Shown here piece by piece: positions 7,892 through 15,810 of a DNA stretch of 33,944 bases. The number at the start of each line of letters is the position of its first letter. The first letter of the stretch is position 1. Source of the stretch: an uncultured Solirubrobacterales bacterium (GTDB taxonomy: Bacteria; Actinomycetota; Thermoleophilia; Solirubrobacterales; Solirubrobacteraceae); assembly GCA_903821395.1 (NCBI GenBank), contig CAIJLJ010000063.1, positions 1 through 33,944 on the forward strand, given 5' to 3'. The translations under genes were made by a program, and so were the position numbers. The notes under the pieces were generated by a model. The model saw only the letters and a program-made list of their open reading frames with translations, was not told the DNA's origin and did not search any database.

Positions 7892-7920
7892 GCGCCCCCG
7901 GCCGCAAGGTCGTGGGGCGC
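7892..7920 (+). terminator. GC-rich hairpin after the cupredoxin gene
   Basis: GCGCCCC (7892-7898) pairs with GGGGCGC (7914-7920). An inner GGCC/GGTC stem closes a GCAA tetraloop. It lies 18 bp past the stop codon. No T-run follows, as is common in GC-rich actinobacteria. Confidence 0.6.
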
Positions 7921-7969
7921 GTCGCGCTGGCCAAGCAATTCATCCGGCGCGTCTCCGCTGGGCTCCCTG

Positions 7970-7998
7970 TAGCATCTCCTCTAGATGTGAGCTAGATG
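7970..7998 (+). promoter_or_regulatory. -10-like TAGCAT and phased CTAGATG direct repeats
   Basis: CTAGATG occurs at 7981-7987 and 7992-7998, exactly 11 bp apart, the spacing used by tandem OmpR-family sites. A TAGCAT box at 7970-7975 could be the -10 of the downstream phospholipase-D gene. Candidate only. Confidence 0.3.
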
Positions 7999-8051
7999 GT
8001 CGCTCGCACTCGTCCATTGGGCCCAACTAACGTGAATGGAAGCGACCTTCA

Positions 8052-10169
8052 ATGAATCGGAAATCACTTCTCCCGCTAGCTGCCATCGGCGCGCTAGCGC
8101 TTGCGATTGTTCCTGCCGCTGACGGTCGCGGCGCAGCCGCCAGTGCGTCAGGGCTCAAGATCATCTCTGTGACCGTCAGCCCGTCGGCGCGGGTCGTCAC
8201 GGTCAAGCTCGGCTGGGATAAGGCGCTGATCGCGAAAGCGGGCAACTCGGACCGCCTCGCCGTCGCCCTAACTTCGCTTCCAGCGAAAGGCCTCCCGGTC
8301 ACAATCAAGCGTCAAGCAGCTACGAGCGGGCCAACGCTGAGAATCGCTTTAACCGCCGCTCAAGCTCGATCCCTGCGCGCAGCGCGCGGCGTGATCGCCA
8401 CGGCGACGCAAGGCTACGACAGCCCGACCGACAGTGACACCTATTTTGAGCTCAACGGCGTCGCGATTAAGAAGGTGCGCGGTGTTGTACCTGCAGCTGG
8501 GCGGGCCTGCGCGGCGACGCTTGCCGTCGGCTCAAATGCCAGCGGCTGTGACCTGCGCGGAGCCGATCTGCGCAACGCCGATCTGAACCACGTGAACCTT
8601 TCCCGAAGCGACCTGAGCGGAGCGCGACTCGACGGAGCGCGCATGCAAACCGCCGAGATGGGTGGCGCCAAGCTAGTCGGCGCGTCGCTCGCAGGCGTTG
8701 TGTGGTCAGCTACCGAGCAGAGTGCGCTTACGCTTCCCGACAGCGGATCGAACATCGTTGACGCAATAGCTAAGGCCAAGACCCGAATCGACGTGATCAG
8801 CTACACCTTCGGCGGGCCAGACATCGTTGGCCAGGCTTCTAAGCCTGGCGCTTTGATGAAGGCCGTCAGCAGCGGCGTAGACGTGAACATCGTGCTCAAC
8901 GGTGGTTTCAAGCACTGCGCTTCGATGAGTTCCGCCGACCAGACCACGTGCGCGCAGCAATCAGAATTTGACTCGACTTATGCGATCCAGCAGTCGCTGG
9001 CATATGCCCATGCGCATCCAATTCCCGGCGTACAAACGGCAGGCAACTTCACGATCCACTTCGCCTCCCAGAATTATCAAATCACGCACCAGAAGTCGAT
9101 CTTGATCGACATGATCGACAAGGGTGGGGTTCCTTCGATTGGCCCCGATTCGGTGGCGCTGGTATCAACAGGAAATCTGGGGACTTACGGTTGGGCAGCC
9201 CGGTCCAAGCACCCTGATTACCTTGTTAATCCGAGCGCTGGGTGCACGTCGGCTGCAACGGCGTGCGCCGACGACTGGGCGGCACGTGACTTCACGATCA
9301 CGCTCACGGACCCGCAGCTGCTCGGTAGGATCGCTCAAGTCTTCATGTCCGACTACAACTGCGAGACTTGGGGAGCAAGCGCCGTCTACAAGAATCTCAG
9401 TGGCACAACGATGGCTGACACTTGGGCGAACGGAACACTGCTCGGGGATGGGAGCAGCTACCCATCGATCGGTACGTCCGCCTTCTATGGCAACGACGCC
9501 CCAAACCCATTACTGCAGCCGGCGCCGCAAGGAAATTCGCGCGACCGCACGCTCAAGCTGATCGCCAGCGCCAGCAAGACGTTGATCGTCTACAACGAGG
9601 AGATGGCTGATCCGGACGTGATCAACGCGTTGGCCGCGGCGGCTAAGCGCAAGGTCGATGTTCAGGTTGTGATGGCCTCGGAAATCTGCAACAAGTATTC
9701 AACGGTTTCCTGCACCCTGGGGCAGCCAGTGCCAAGTCTGACTTTTGATTATTTGACGAGCAATGGCGTGAAGATCACGCTGCTCAACGCCCATTCTGGT
9801 CTTTACATCCACGCCAAAGCGATAGTTGCCGACGCGACTGACGGCTTCATGGGCTCGGAGAATTTTGGCCTTAGTTCGATGAACTACAACCGTGAGCTGG
9901 GCCTGATGCTGACAAACCGCACCGATACGACGAAGGTCAAGAGCGGGATTCCTAGCATCGAGAGTGTCGATGGAATCGCTCAGATTTTTAGCGCATTCAC
10001 GATCGATTCGAGCCCGGCGGGGGGTGGAATTGCCTACAACCAAGCCAGCGTCTACGCCAAGCCAGTAGCGCCGTCAACTTGGCCGACGCCCTATCCCGCA
10101 CTTGCCACCGACTTCCCGATGCAGTGCGGACCAATTCCTGCCCGCGGGATTCCCGCAACTCCGAACTAA
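8052..10169 (+). CDS. Exported pentapeptide-repeat/phospholipase D-like fusion protein
   Basis: A 705-residue protein with a Sec signal peptide (residues 1-24, cleavage near ADG), a beta-rich N-terminal region to about 150, a short pentapeptide block at 166-215 (CDLRGADLRNADLNHVNLSR...), then two PLD halves. The first has HQKSILID (His346, Lys348, Asp353) followed by GNLG. The second has the full HKD signature HAKAIVAD...GSEN (His587, Lys589, Asp594, Gly601-Asn604). Cysteines are frequent, consistent with export. Enzymes of this superfamily cleave or transfer phosphodiesters (phospholipids, nucleic acids); substrate here is open. No strong ribosome binding site precedes the ATG. Pentapeptide plus PLD is an uncommon combination and echoes the repeat gene at the window start. 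Confidence 0.88.
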   Translation: MNRKSLLPLAAIGALALAIVPAADGRGAAASASGLKIISVTVSPSARVVTVKLGWDKALIAKAGNSDRLAVALTSLPAKGLPVTIKRQAATSGPTLRIALTAAQARSLRAARGVIATATQGYDSPTDSDTYFELNGVAIKKVRGVVPAAGRACAATLAVGSNASGCDLRGADLRNADLNHVNLSRSDLSGARLDGARMQTAEMGGAKLVGASLAGVVWSATEQSALTLPDSGSNIVDAIAKAKTRIDVISYTFGGPDIVGQASKPGALMKAVSSGVDVNIVLNGGFKHCASMSSADQTTCAQQSEFDSTYAIQQSLAYAHAHPIPGVQTAGNFTIHFASQNYQITHQKSILIDMIDKGGVPSIGPDSVALVSTGNLGTYGWAARSKHPDYLVNPSAGCTSAATACADDWAARDFTITLTDPQLLGRIAQVFMSDYNCETWGASAVYKNLSGTTMADTWANGTLLGDGSSYPSIGTSAFYGNDAPNPLLQPAPQGNSRDRTLKLIASASKTLIVYNEEMADPDVINALAAAAKRKVDVQVVMASEICNKYSTVSCTLGQPVPSLTFDYLTSNGVKITLLNAHSGLYIHAKAIVADATDGFMGSENFGLSSMNYNRELGLMLTNRTDTTKVKSGIPSIESVDGIAQIFSAFTIDSSPAGGGIAYNQASVYAKPVAPSTWPTPYPALATDFPMQCGPIPARGIPATPN

Positions 10170-10192
10170 AAAGCCGGCCGCACCCCTGGCCC

Positions 10193-10216
10193 GCGAAGCC
10201 TTGCGGAGCGCTTCGC
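10193..10216 (+). terminator. Hairpin after the phospholipase D-like gene
   Basis: GCGAAGC (10193-10199) pairs perfectly with GCTTCGC (10210-10216) around a 10-nt loop, 24 bp past the stop codon and 54 bp before the antiporter start. No T-run. Confidence 0.5.
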
Positions 10217-10269
10217 ACCGCGCCCCTCGTGCGGATTGCTGATCCGCTCTGTAGGCTCCGCGGCGGCCG

Positions 10270-11535
10270 ATGACATTCATTTCTGCAGCAGCTTCGTCCG
10301 GACTGCACGTCGACGAAGCTTCATTTCTTGTGATCGTGTGCGCGGCCGCGGCGGCAGCGCTGGCGGTCGCGCTAATCGGCGCTCGCATCGCGATCCCGGT
10401 TGTTGTTCTGGAGCTGCTTTTCGGCATTGTGATTGGCCCGCAGGTGCTTGGCTTTGCGGCGCCGGATGCCTTCGTCCAGTTCTTCGCCAACCTCGGCCTG
10501 GGGATGCTCTTCTTCTTCGCTGGCTACGAAATCGACTTCAAGCGGATTCGTGGCAAGTCGCTGCAGCTTGCAATCGCGGGGTGGGCCATTTCGCTGATAC
10601 TGGCTTACAGCATCGGTGGAGTCTTGGCTTGGGCCGGCGTAGTCGTTTCTCTCCTTTACACCGGATCGGCGATGGCTACGACGGCGAGCGGCACGCTGGT
10701 TCCGATCATCACCGACGCTGGGGAGATGCGCACGCGCTTTGGTACCTACCTGCTCGGCGCAGGCGCGATAGGTGAGTTCGGCCCGATCTTGCTGCTCACG
10801 CTCGTATTGACCACTTCAACCGCGAAGAACTTCGAGATCCTCGTCGTATTCGTGGCGCTCGCGGTGCTTGCCGCTTTCGCCTCGGTGCGCACAGCGCCGC
10901 GGCTGTGGGGGGCGTTTGAAAAAACGGTCGAATCGAGCAGCCAGCTCGCCGTCCGCTTTGCCGTCGTGATCATCTTTGTCCTTGTCTTCTTCGCCTCGGG
11001 GCTCGGCCTAGAACTTCTATTGGGTGGTTTCGCAGCCGGGATGATCGTCCGGCTTGCTGCCAGCGGCCGCGAGGTGGCAGTGCTCGAATCGAAGCTGGTG
11101 GGGATCGGCTACGGCTTCTTGATTCCGTTCTTTTTCATCTACAGCGGCATGACGTTCGATCTTGATTCACTGATCGGTAGCACCGAGGGGCTGTTGAAGC
11201 TGCCGCTCTTCGTGGCGCTCTTCCTGATTGTGCGTGGCGTGCCAGCGCTACTGCTCTATCGCGGGGTTCTCCAGCTGCGCGATCGTTTTGCGCTTGCGTT
11301 TTACTCGGCAACCCAGCTTCCGCTCGTCGTTGCGATTACCACCGTCGCCGTCGCCGCAGGAAACATGCTGTCTTCAACCTCCGCCGCCCTCGTAGGTGCG
11401 GCGATCCTCTCGACGCTGATCTTCCCGCTGGTTGCGATGCGGCTGCGCGCGGGCCGCGTCGAGGACGACATCGATGAGGACATCGAGCTCAAGCGCGAGG
11501 TCGAAGGCTTCGATGACGGCCCGATTCCCGCCTAA
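10270..11535 (+). CDS. Cation:proton antiporter, CPA2 (Kef-type) membrane domain
   Basis: A 421-residue Na+/H+ exchanger-type protein with about 12-13 TM segments: IPVVVLELLFGIVIGP near residue 43, FFFAGYEIDF near 82, and AMATTASGTLVPII near 134. At the ion-binding helix it reads GAGAIGEFGPILL, with Glu where many relatives carry Asp. There is no C-terminal TrkA-N/RCK domain, only a short acidic tail (EDDIDEDIELKREVE). Likely role: K+ or Na+/H+ exchange for pH or ion balance; the ion cannot be told from sequence. Its stop codon overlaps that of the convergent MMPL gene. Confidence 0.9.
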   Translation: MTFISAAASSGLHVDEASFLVIVCAAAAAALAVALIGARIAIPVVVLELLFGIVIGPQVLGFAAPDAFVQFFANLGLGMLFFFAGYEIDFKRIRGKSLQLAIAGWAISLILAYSIGGVLAWAGVVVSLLYTGSAMATTASGTLVPIITDAGEMRTRFGTYLLGAGAIGEFGPILLLTLVLTTSTAKNFEILVVFVALAVLAAFASVRTAPRLWGAFEKTVESSSQLAVRFAVVIIFVLVFFASGLGLELLLGGFAAGMIVRLAASGREVAVLESKLVGIGYGFLIPFFFIYSGMTFDLDSLIGSTEGLLKLPLFVALFLIVRGVPALLLYRGVLQLRDRFALAFYSATQLPLVVAITTVAVAAGNMLSSTSAALVGAAILSTLIFPLVAMRLRAGRVEDDIDEDIELKREVEGFDDGPIPA

Positions 11536-13766
11536 CCCTGCGGCGCCGCGGTCTTCTCTTTAGCGTCGAGCTTCTTGAAGAACCCGGTTCCTTCGATGCT
11601 TCCCTTCGGCAGGATCTTCGCGAGCCAGTTCGGGAGCCACCAGTTCCGCTTACCGACGATCACCATCAGCGCGGGAACGAGCACGCAGCGAACGATCGTC
11701 GCGTCAATCGCGACCGCGAAGGCCAACCCAAGTCCGAACTGCTTCGTCGTCGGGTCGGGGTCGGTGACGAATCCGAGAAAGACGCAGACCATGATCAGCG
11801 CGGCCGAAGTGATTACTCGAGCGCTGCGCGATAGTCCCCTGATCACTGCCGTCTCGTTGTCGCCACTCTCTTCGTACTCCTCCTGGATGTGCGTTACTAG
11901 GAAGACCTCATAGTCCATCGAAAGGCCGAACAGGATCGCGAACATCATCAAGGGCACGAACGAGACGATCGGCACCGAGCCGCTAAGCCCAATCAGGCCG
12001 ATTCCCCAGCCCCACTGGAATACGGCGACCAGCATTCCGTATGCCGCGGCGACGCCAAGAAGGTTCATGAAGGCAGCTTGCAGCGGCACGAGAACTGAGC
12101 GGAAGGCGACGAGCAGGAGTAGGAAGCTCAGCGCTACGACGATCAGAATCGAGACTGGCAATTTCTGTTGGATCTCGTCGGCGATGTCGATGAAGGCTGC
12201 GGTCTGCCCGCCGACATAGGCAACTTGGCCTGTTGATGCCAGCTCTTTCGGTGCCAAGACTCGAAGGCGGTCAACCAGCGCTTGTGTGGCATCGGAAGGT
12301 GGCGCCGATTTAGGCACGACGGTTATCACCGCGGCCGACTTGTCGTTGCTGTAGAGCGGAGGGGCTGGCGGCGCGAGCACGTCTGGATCGGCTGCGATTG
12401 CCTGCTCAAGCTGCTTGATCGCTGCCGCGTCGCCAGAATTCCCGTTGAGCTTTACGACGACAAGAATCGGCCCGTTGCTGCCTTGGCCAAAACCGGCCGA
12501 GTTGAGGTCGTATGCGTGGGTCGCTTGGGACTGCTTGGAGCCTGCGGCAGTGTCGATCTGCCCGAAGATCATGTCCTTCGTCGGAATCGCGATCACCAGC
12601 AGAATCACGACTGCCGCCACCAGCGGCGGCCAAGGGTGCCGCGCAATCCCGCGAGCCCACTTAGCCCAAGCGCTGGTGTCGTGGTCAATCGCGCGGGAGG
12701 TCCGTTTGTGCAGGCCGGGGACCCGCAACGCGTCGTAACGCTTGCCGAGCAGGCCGAGCACGGCCGGTAGCAGCGTCAGTGCCGAAAGAATCGCTGTAAT
12801 AACGAATATCGCCGACAGGTATCCAAGCTGGGCGACTATCGGAATCCCGGCGATGGCCAGTGAACAGAGCGCGATGACAACCGTCGTGCCAGCAAAGAGA
12901 ACCGCGGCACCAGAGGTAGCGACCGACCGGCCGATCGACTCGCTGATCTCCATCCCGCCGCTGAGCTGCTCTCGATGCCGCGAGAGAACGAAGAGCGAAT
13001 AGTCGATGCCGACGCCCAGACCGATCATTCCACCGAGCGCGCCAACCGATGACGGCACGCTGCTGACATGTGAGATCAGCGTGATCGCCATCGTTCCGAT
13101 CACGACACCGAAGATCGCCGTGATGATCGGCAGCAGCATCGTCACCACCGAGCCAAATGTCAGCAGCAGCACAATCAGCGCGGCCGCGATGCCAATCCCA
13201 AACGAGAGGTAGGAGGCGTTCGGATCAACGGCGGTGGCTCCGAGGCCCCCGCCGGCGGCGTTCTCGAGCCCTGCTGCGGTTAGTGGCTTCTCGATCCGGT
13301 TGACGATGTTGTTCGCTTCGTCGGCCGTTGGGATCGCAAATTTTGGCGTGAGCGTGACTTGGATCAGGGCCGTCTTCTTGTCGGCACTAAGCAGCGCCCC
13401 AGCCGCCATCGATGTCTTCGAAGGAGGTAGCGGGCTGACGACCGACTCAACCTCGGGGGAGGCTTTCGCAACGGCGACCGCAGACGCGATTGCGGCACTA
13501 TTTTGAGGGCTTGTAAGCAGGCCCTTGTCGGCGGAATGGACGACGATCGGGCTGTTCGGCTTGAGCAGTTCGGGCAGCTTTGCCGTTAGTACATCGGTTG
13601 CGTTTTGGCTTGGCGTGTTGGGCAGCGTTACCGAGTTGGAGGCGATCATCCCGCCGCTGCTCTTGACCCAGCTTGCGAGTGCAACAACGATCACTAGCCA
13701 AACCGCCATCACGATCCAGTGGTGGCGCGCGCAGAACTTTCCGATCCGGTAGAGGGCCGAGGTCAT
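11532..13766 (-). CDS. MMPL-family RND transporter
   Basis: A 744-residue, 12-TM transporter made of two similar halves, each with a large outer loop after its first TM. The proton-relay Asp-Tyr pairs are present in both halves: GVGIDYSLFV (Asp255/Tyr256) and GLSMDYEVFL (Asp618/Tyr619). Actinobacterial members export lipids, lipid-linked glycans or drugs. Start ATG at 13766. A TATAAA box lies five bases upstream of the ATG on the coding strand, so transcription may start at or near the start codon. The 3' end overlaps the antiporter stop within the 4-bp CTAA. No MmpS-like partner is adjacent. Confidence 0.93.
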   Translation of the reverse strand: MTSALYRIGKFCARHHWIVMAVWLVIVVALASWVKSSGGMIASNSVTLPNTPSQNATDVLTAKLPELLKPNSPIVVHSADKGLLTSPQNSAAIASAVAVAKASPEVESVVSPLPPSKTSMAAGALLSADKKTALIQVTLTPKFAIPTADEANNIVNRIEKPLTAAGLENAAGGGLGATAVDPNASYLSFGIGIAAALIVLLLTFGSVVTMLLPIITAIFGVVIGTMAITLISHVSSVPSSVGALGGMIGLGVGIDYSLFVLSRHREQLSGGMEISESIGRSVATSGAAVLFAGTTVVIALCSLAIAGIPIVAQLGYLSAIFVITAILSALTLLPAVLGLLGKRYDALRVPGLHKRTSRAIDHDTSAWAKWARGIARHPWPPLVAAVVILLVIAIPTKDMIFGQIDTAAGSKQSQATHAYDLNSAGFGQGSNGPILVVVKLNGNSGDAAAIKQLEQAIAADPDVLAPPAPPLYSNDKSAAVITVVPKSAPPSDATQALVDRLRVLAPKELASTGQVAYVGGQTAAFIDIADEIQQKLPVSILIVVALSFLLLLVAFRSVLVPLQAAFMNLLGVAAAYGMLVAVFQWGWGIGLIGLSGSVPIVSFVPLMMFAILFGLSMDYEVFLVTHIQEEYEESGDNETAVIRGLSRSARVITSAALIMVCVFLGFVTDPDPTTKQFGLGLAFAVAIDATIVRCVLVPALMVIVGKRNWWLPNWLAKILPKGSIEGTGFFKKLDAKEKTAAPQG

Positions 13767-13844
13767 AACTCTTTATACAGGCCGGTTCCCTGTAACTCGG
13801 CTGCGCTCTGCGTGGGCCACGCGTCTGTTAGGTTGAGCGGCCTT

Positions 13845-14831
13845 ATGAGAGCTATCCAGATAACTGAACTGACCGGTCCGGCAACGGCGCTGAAGCTGGT
13901 TGACATCCCTGAGCCCGATCAAGCTGCCGGGCACCCGATGACCCCTGGCGAAGGCGTGATCGTTGACGTGAGCGCTGCCGGGGTTGCCTTCCCAGAGCTG
14001 CTGCAAACCCGCGGTGAGTACCAGATCAAGCCCGATCTGCCGTTCGTTCCAGGCAGCGAGGTAGCCGGCATCGTCCGCAGCGCCTCAGCTGGGTCGGGCT
14101 TTGAGCCAGGCCAGCGCGTCGCCGCATTCTGCATGCTCGGCGGCTTCGCCGAGGTCGCCGTCGCGCCGGTCCACTTCACCTTCGCCCTTCCAGACGAACT
14201 CGACGATGGGCAGGGCGCCGCGCTTGTTCTCAACTACCACACGGCGCACTTCTCGATGGTCCACCGCGGTGGATTGCGCAGCGGTGAAACGGTGCTAATC
14301 CACGGCGCCGCTGGCGGCGTCGGCACCGCTTCAATCCAGGTCGCTAAGGGACTTGGGGCGAGGACGATTGCGGTCGTCTCAAGCGATCAGAAGGAAGCGG
14401 TAGCGAGGGAAGCTGGCGCTGATGAGGTGGTCCGCTCCGATGGTCCTTGGAAGGACGAGGTGCTAGCGCTCGGCGGCGCCGACATGGTGCTCGATCCGGT
14501 CGGCGGCGACCGCTTCACCGACAGCCTCCGCTCGCTTAACGAGAATGGCCGCCTTGTCGTAGTCGGTTTCACCGGCGGATCAATCCCGGAGGTGAAGGTC
14601 AATCGACTGCTGCTTAACAACACTTCTGTGATCGGCGCTGGCTGGGGAGCATCGGTGCTTGGCAACCCGGCGCTGGTTAAAGCGACCGGAGATGCGATCG
14701 CTGATCTGATCGCCAGCGGTTTCGTCCGGCCGCCTGTTGGCGCGCACTTCGCGCTTGAAGATGCGGCCGACGCGCTGGAGCTAATCGACAGTCGCGGCGC
14801 CACCGGAAAAGTCGTGCTAGACGTAGCCTGA
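13845..14831 (+). CDS. Zinc-independent NADPH:quinone oxidoreductase (MDR family)
   Basis: A 328-residue medium-chain reductase. The GroES-like N-terminal domain carries LPFVPGSEVAG (65-75). The Rossmann domain has the NADPH motif HGAAGGVGTASIQ (153-165). The structural zinc cysteines of alcohol dehydrogenases are absent, which places it with quinone reductase or enoyl-reductase-like enzymes. The ATG at 13845 was chosen because it opens the usual MRAIQIT start; the frame extends upstream to 13719, but that part overlaps the divergent MMPL gene. A TAGGTT box at about 13829-13834 sits 10 bases before the ATG, implying a very short leader. The substrate is unknown. Confidence 0.9.
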   Translation: MRAIQITELTGPATALKLVDIPEPDQAAGHPMTPGEGVIVDVSAAGVAFPELLQTRGEYQIKPDLPFVPGSEVAGIVRSASAGSGFEPGQRVAAFCMLGGFAEVAVAPVHFTFALPDELDDGQGAALVLNYHTAHFSMVHRGGLRSGETVLIHGAAGGVGTASIQVAKGLGARTIAVVSSDQKEAVAREAGADEVVRSDGPWKDEVLALGGADMVLDPVGGDRFTDSLRSLNENGRLVVVGFTGGSIPEVKVNRLLLNNTSVIGAGWGASVLGNPALVKATGDAIADLIASGFVRPPVGAHFALEDAADALELIDSRGATGKVVLDVA

Positions 14832-14865
14832 AGCACCAATCGGCATAGTAGTCGCGGCGATGCCA

Positions 14866-14871
14866 TAGAAT
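14866..14871 (+). promoter_or_regulatory. -10 box TAGAAT of a possible leaderless desaturase mRNA
   Basis: TAGAAT fits the actinobacterial TANNNT consensus and lies 7 bases before the ATG at 14879, the distance expected if transcription starts at the start codon. No Shine-Dalgarno sequence is seen and no -35 is recognisable. Confidence 0.5.
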
Positions 14872-14878
14872 CGACGCG

Positions 14879-15787
14879 ATGCGCAAGGCTGACAAGTACG
14901 CAAACCTAGTCGCCGTCTTTGGACCGGTCATTGTGCTGATCGCGCTAATTCCGGTTGCCGTCAATCATGATCTGCTCGCTTGGAGCGACCTGATCATCTT
15001 CACGATCATGTATCTAGTCTGCGGTCTTGGTATCACGGTCGGCTACCACCGTCTCCTCACGCATCGCTCGTTTGAGACCTACAAGCCGATCGAGTACATG
15101 TTTGCGATCTTCGGCTCGATGGCGATTCAGGGCGGGCCGATGGATTGGGTCGCCGACCATCGCAAGCATCACGCCCATTCGGATGTCGAAGGCGACCCTC
15201 ATAGCCCGCACGTCGGCCACGGTTCCGGAGTACTTGGAGCGGTTCGCGGCCTCTGGCACGCGCACGTCGGTTGGACCTGGCGAGTGCACGGAATGGCGAC
15301 GCACAAGAAGTACGCAATCGATCTCAGCGAAGACCGCGGCATGCGCGTGATTCATTACTCGTTCCCGTTCTTCATCCTTGTCTCCGCCGCGCTCCCGTTT
15401 GGACTTGGCGTTGCGATCACCGGAACGATTTACGGTGGGCTGACCGGCCTGCTCTGGGGCGGGCTGATCCGCGTGCTGCTGCAAAGCCACGTGACCTGGT
15501 CGGTCAACTCGGTCTGTCACTTCTTCGGCAATCGCCGCTTCGACGTTGAGGATCAGTCAACGAACGTTTGGTGGCTGGCGATCCCATCCTTTGGCGAATC
15601 GTGGCACCACAACCACCACGCTTTTCCGCGCTCGGCTAAGCACGGATTGAAGCGCTACGAGATCGACGCATCGGCGATGCTCGTAGGGCTGCTGCGCAGG
15701 CTCCACCTAGCTTGGAACGTCGTCGAGATTGCGCCTGAGCGCCAGGCGCAAAAGCTCTCGACGTCGCAACCTCAGCCAGTTTCCTGA
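14879..15787 (+). CDS. Acyl-CoA/fatty-acid delta-9-type desaturase
   Basis: A membrane di-iron desaturase, 302 residues. All three histidine boxes are intact: HRLLTH (57-62), HRKHH (94-98) and HHNHH (243-247), with four hydrophobic segments between them. Enzymes of this type insert a double bond into acyl-CoA chains using O2 and an electron donor and adjust membrane fluidity. The protein lacks a C-terminal cytochrome b5 domain, so electrons must come from a separate carrier. The start is fixed by the promoter geometry upstream. The gene converges on the SHOCT protein gene with only 23 bp between the stop codons. Confidence 0.93.
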   Translation: MRKADKYANLVAVFGPVIVLIALIPVAVNHDLLAWSDLIIFTIMYLVCGLGITVGYHRLLTHRSFETYKPIEYMFAIFGSMAIQGGPMDWVADHRKHHAHSDVEGDPHSPHVGHGSGVLGAVRGLWHAHVGWTWRVHGMATHKKYAIDLSEDRGMRVIHYSFPFFILVSAALPFGLGVAITGTIYGGLTGLLWGGLIRVLLQSHVTWSVNSVCHFFGNRRFDVEDQSTNVWWLAIPSFGESWHHNHHAFPRSAKHGLKRYEIDASAMLVGLLRRLHLAWNVVEIAPERQAQKLSTSQPQPVS

Positions 15788-15810
15788 GGGCTCTGCCCGA
15801 TGGCTTCTAA

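Noticed and set aside
13719-13844. Upstream start for the quinone oxidoreductase
   Set aside because: It would overlap the divergent MMPL gene and adds non-family sequence before the usual MRAIQIT start at 13845.
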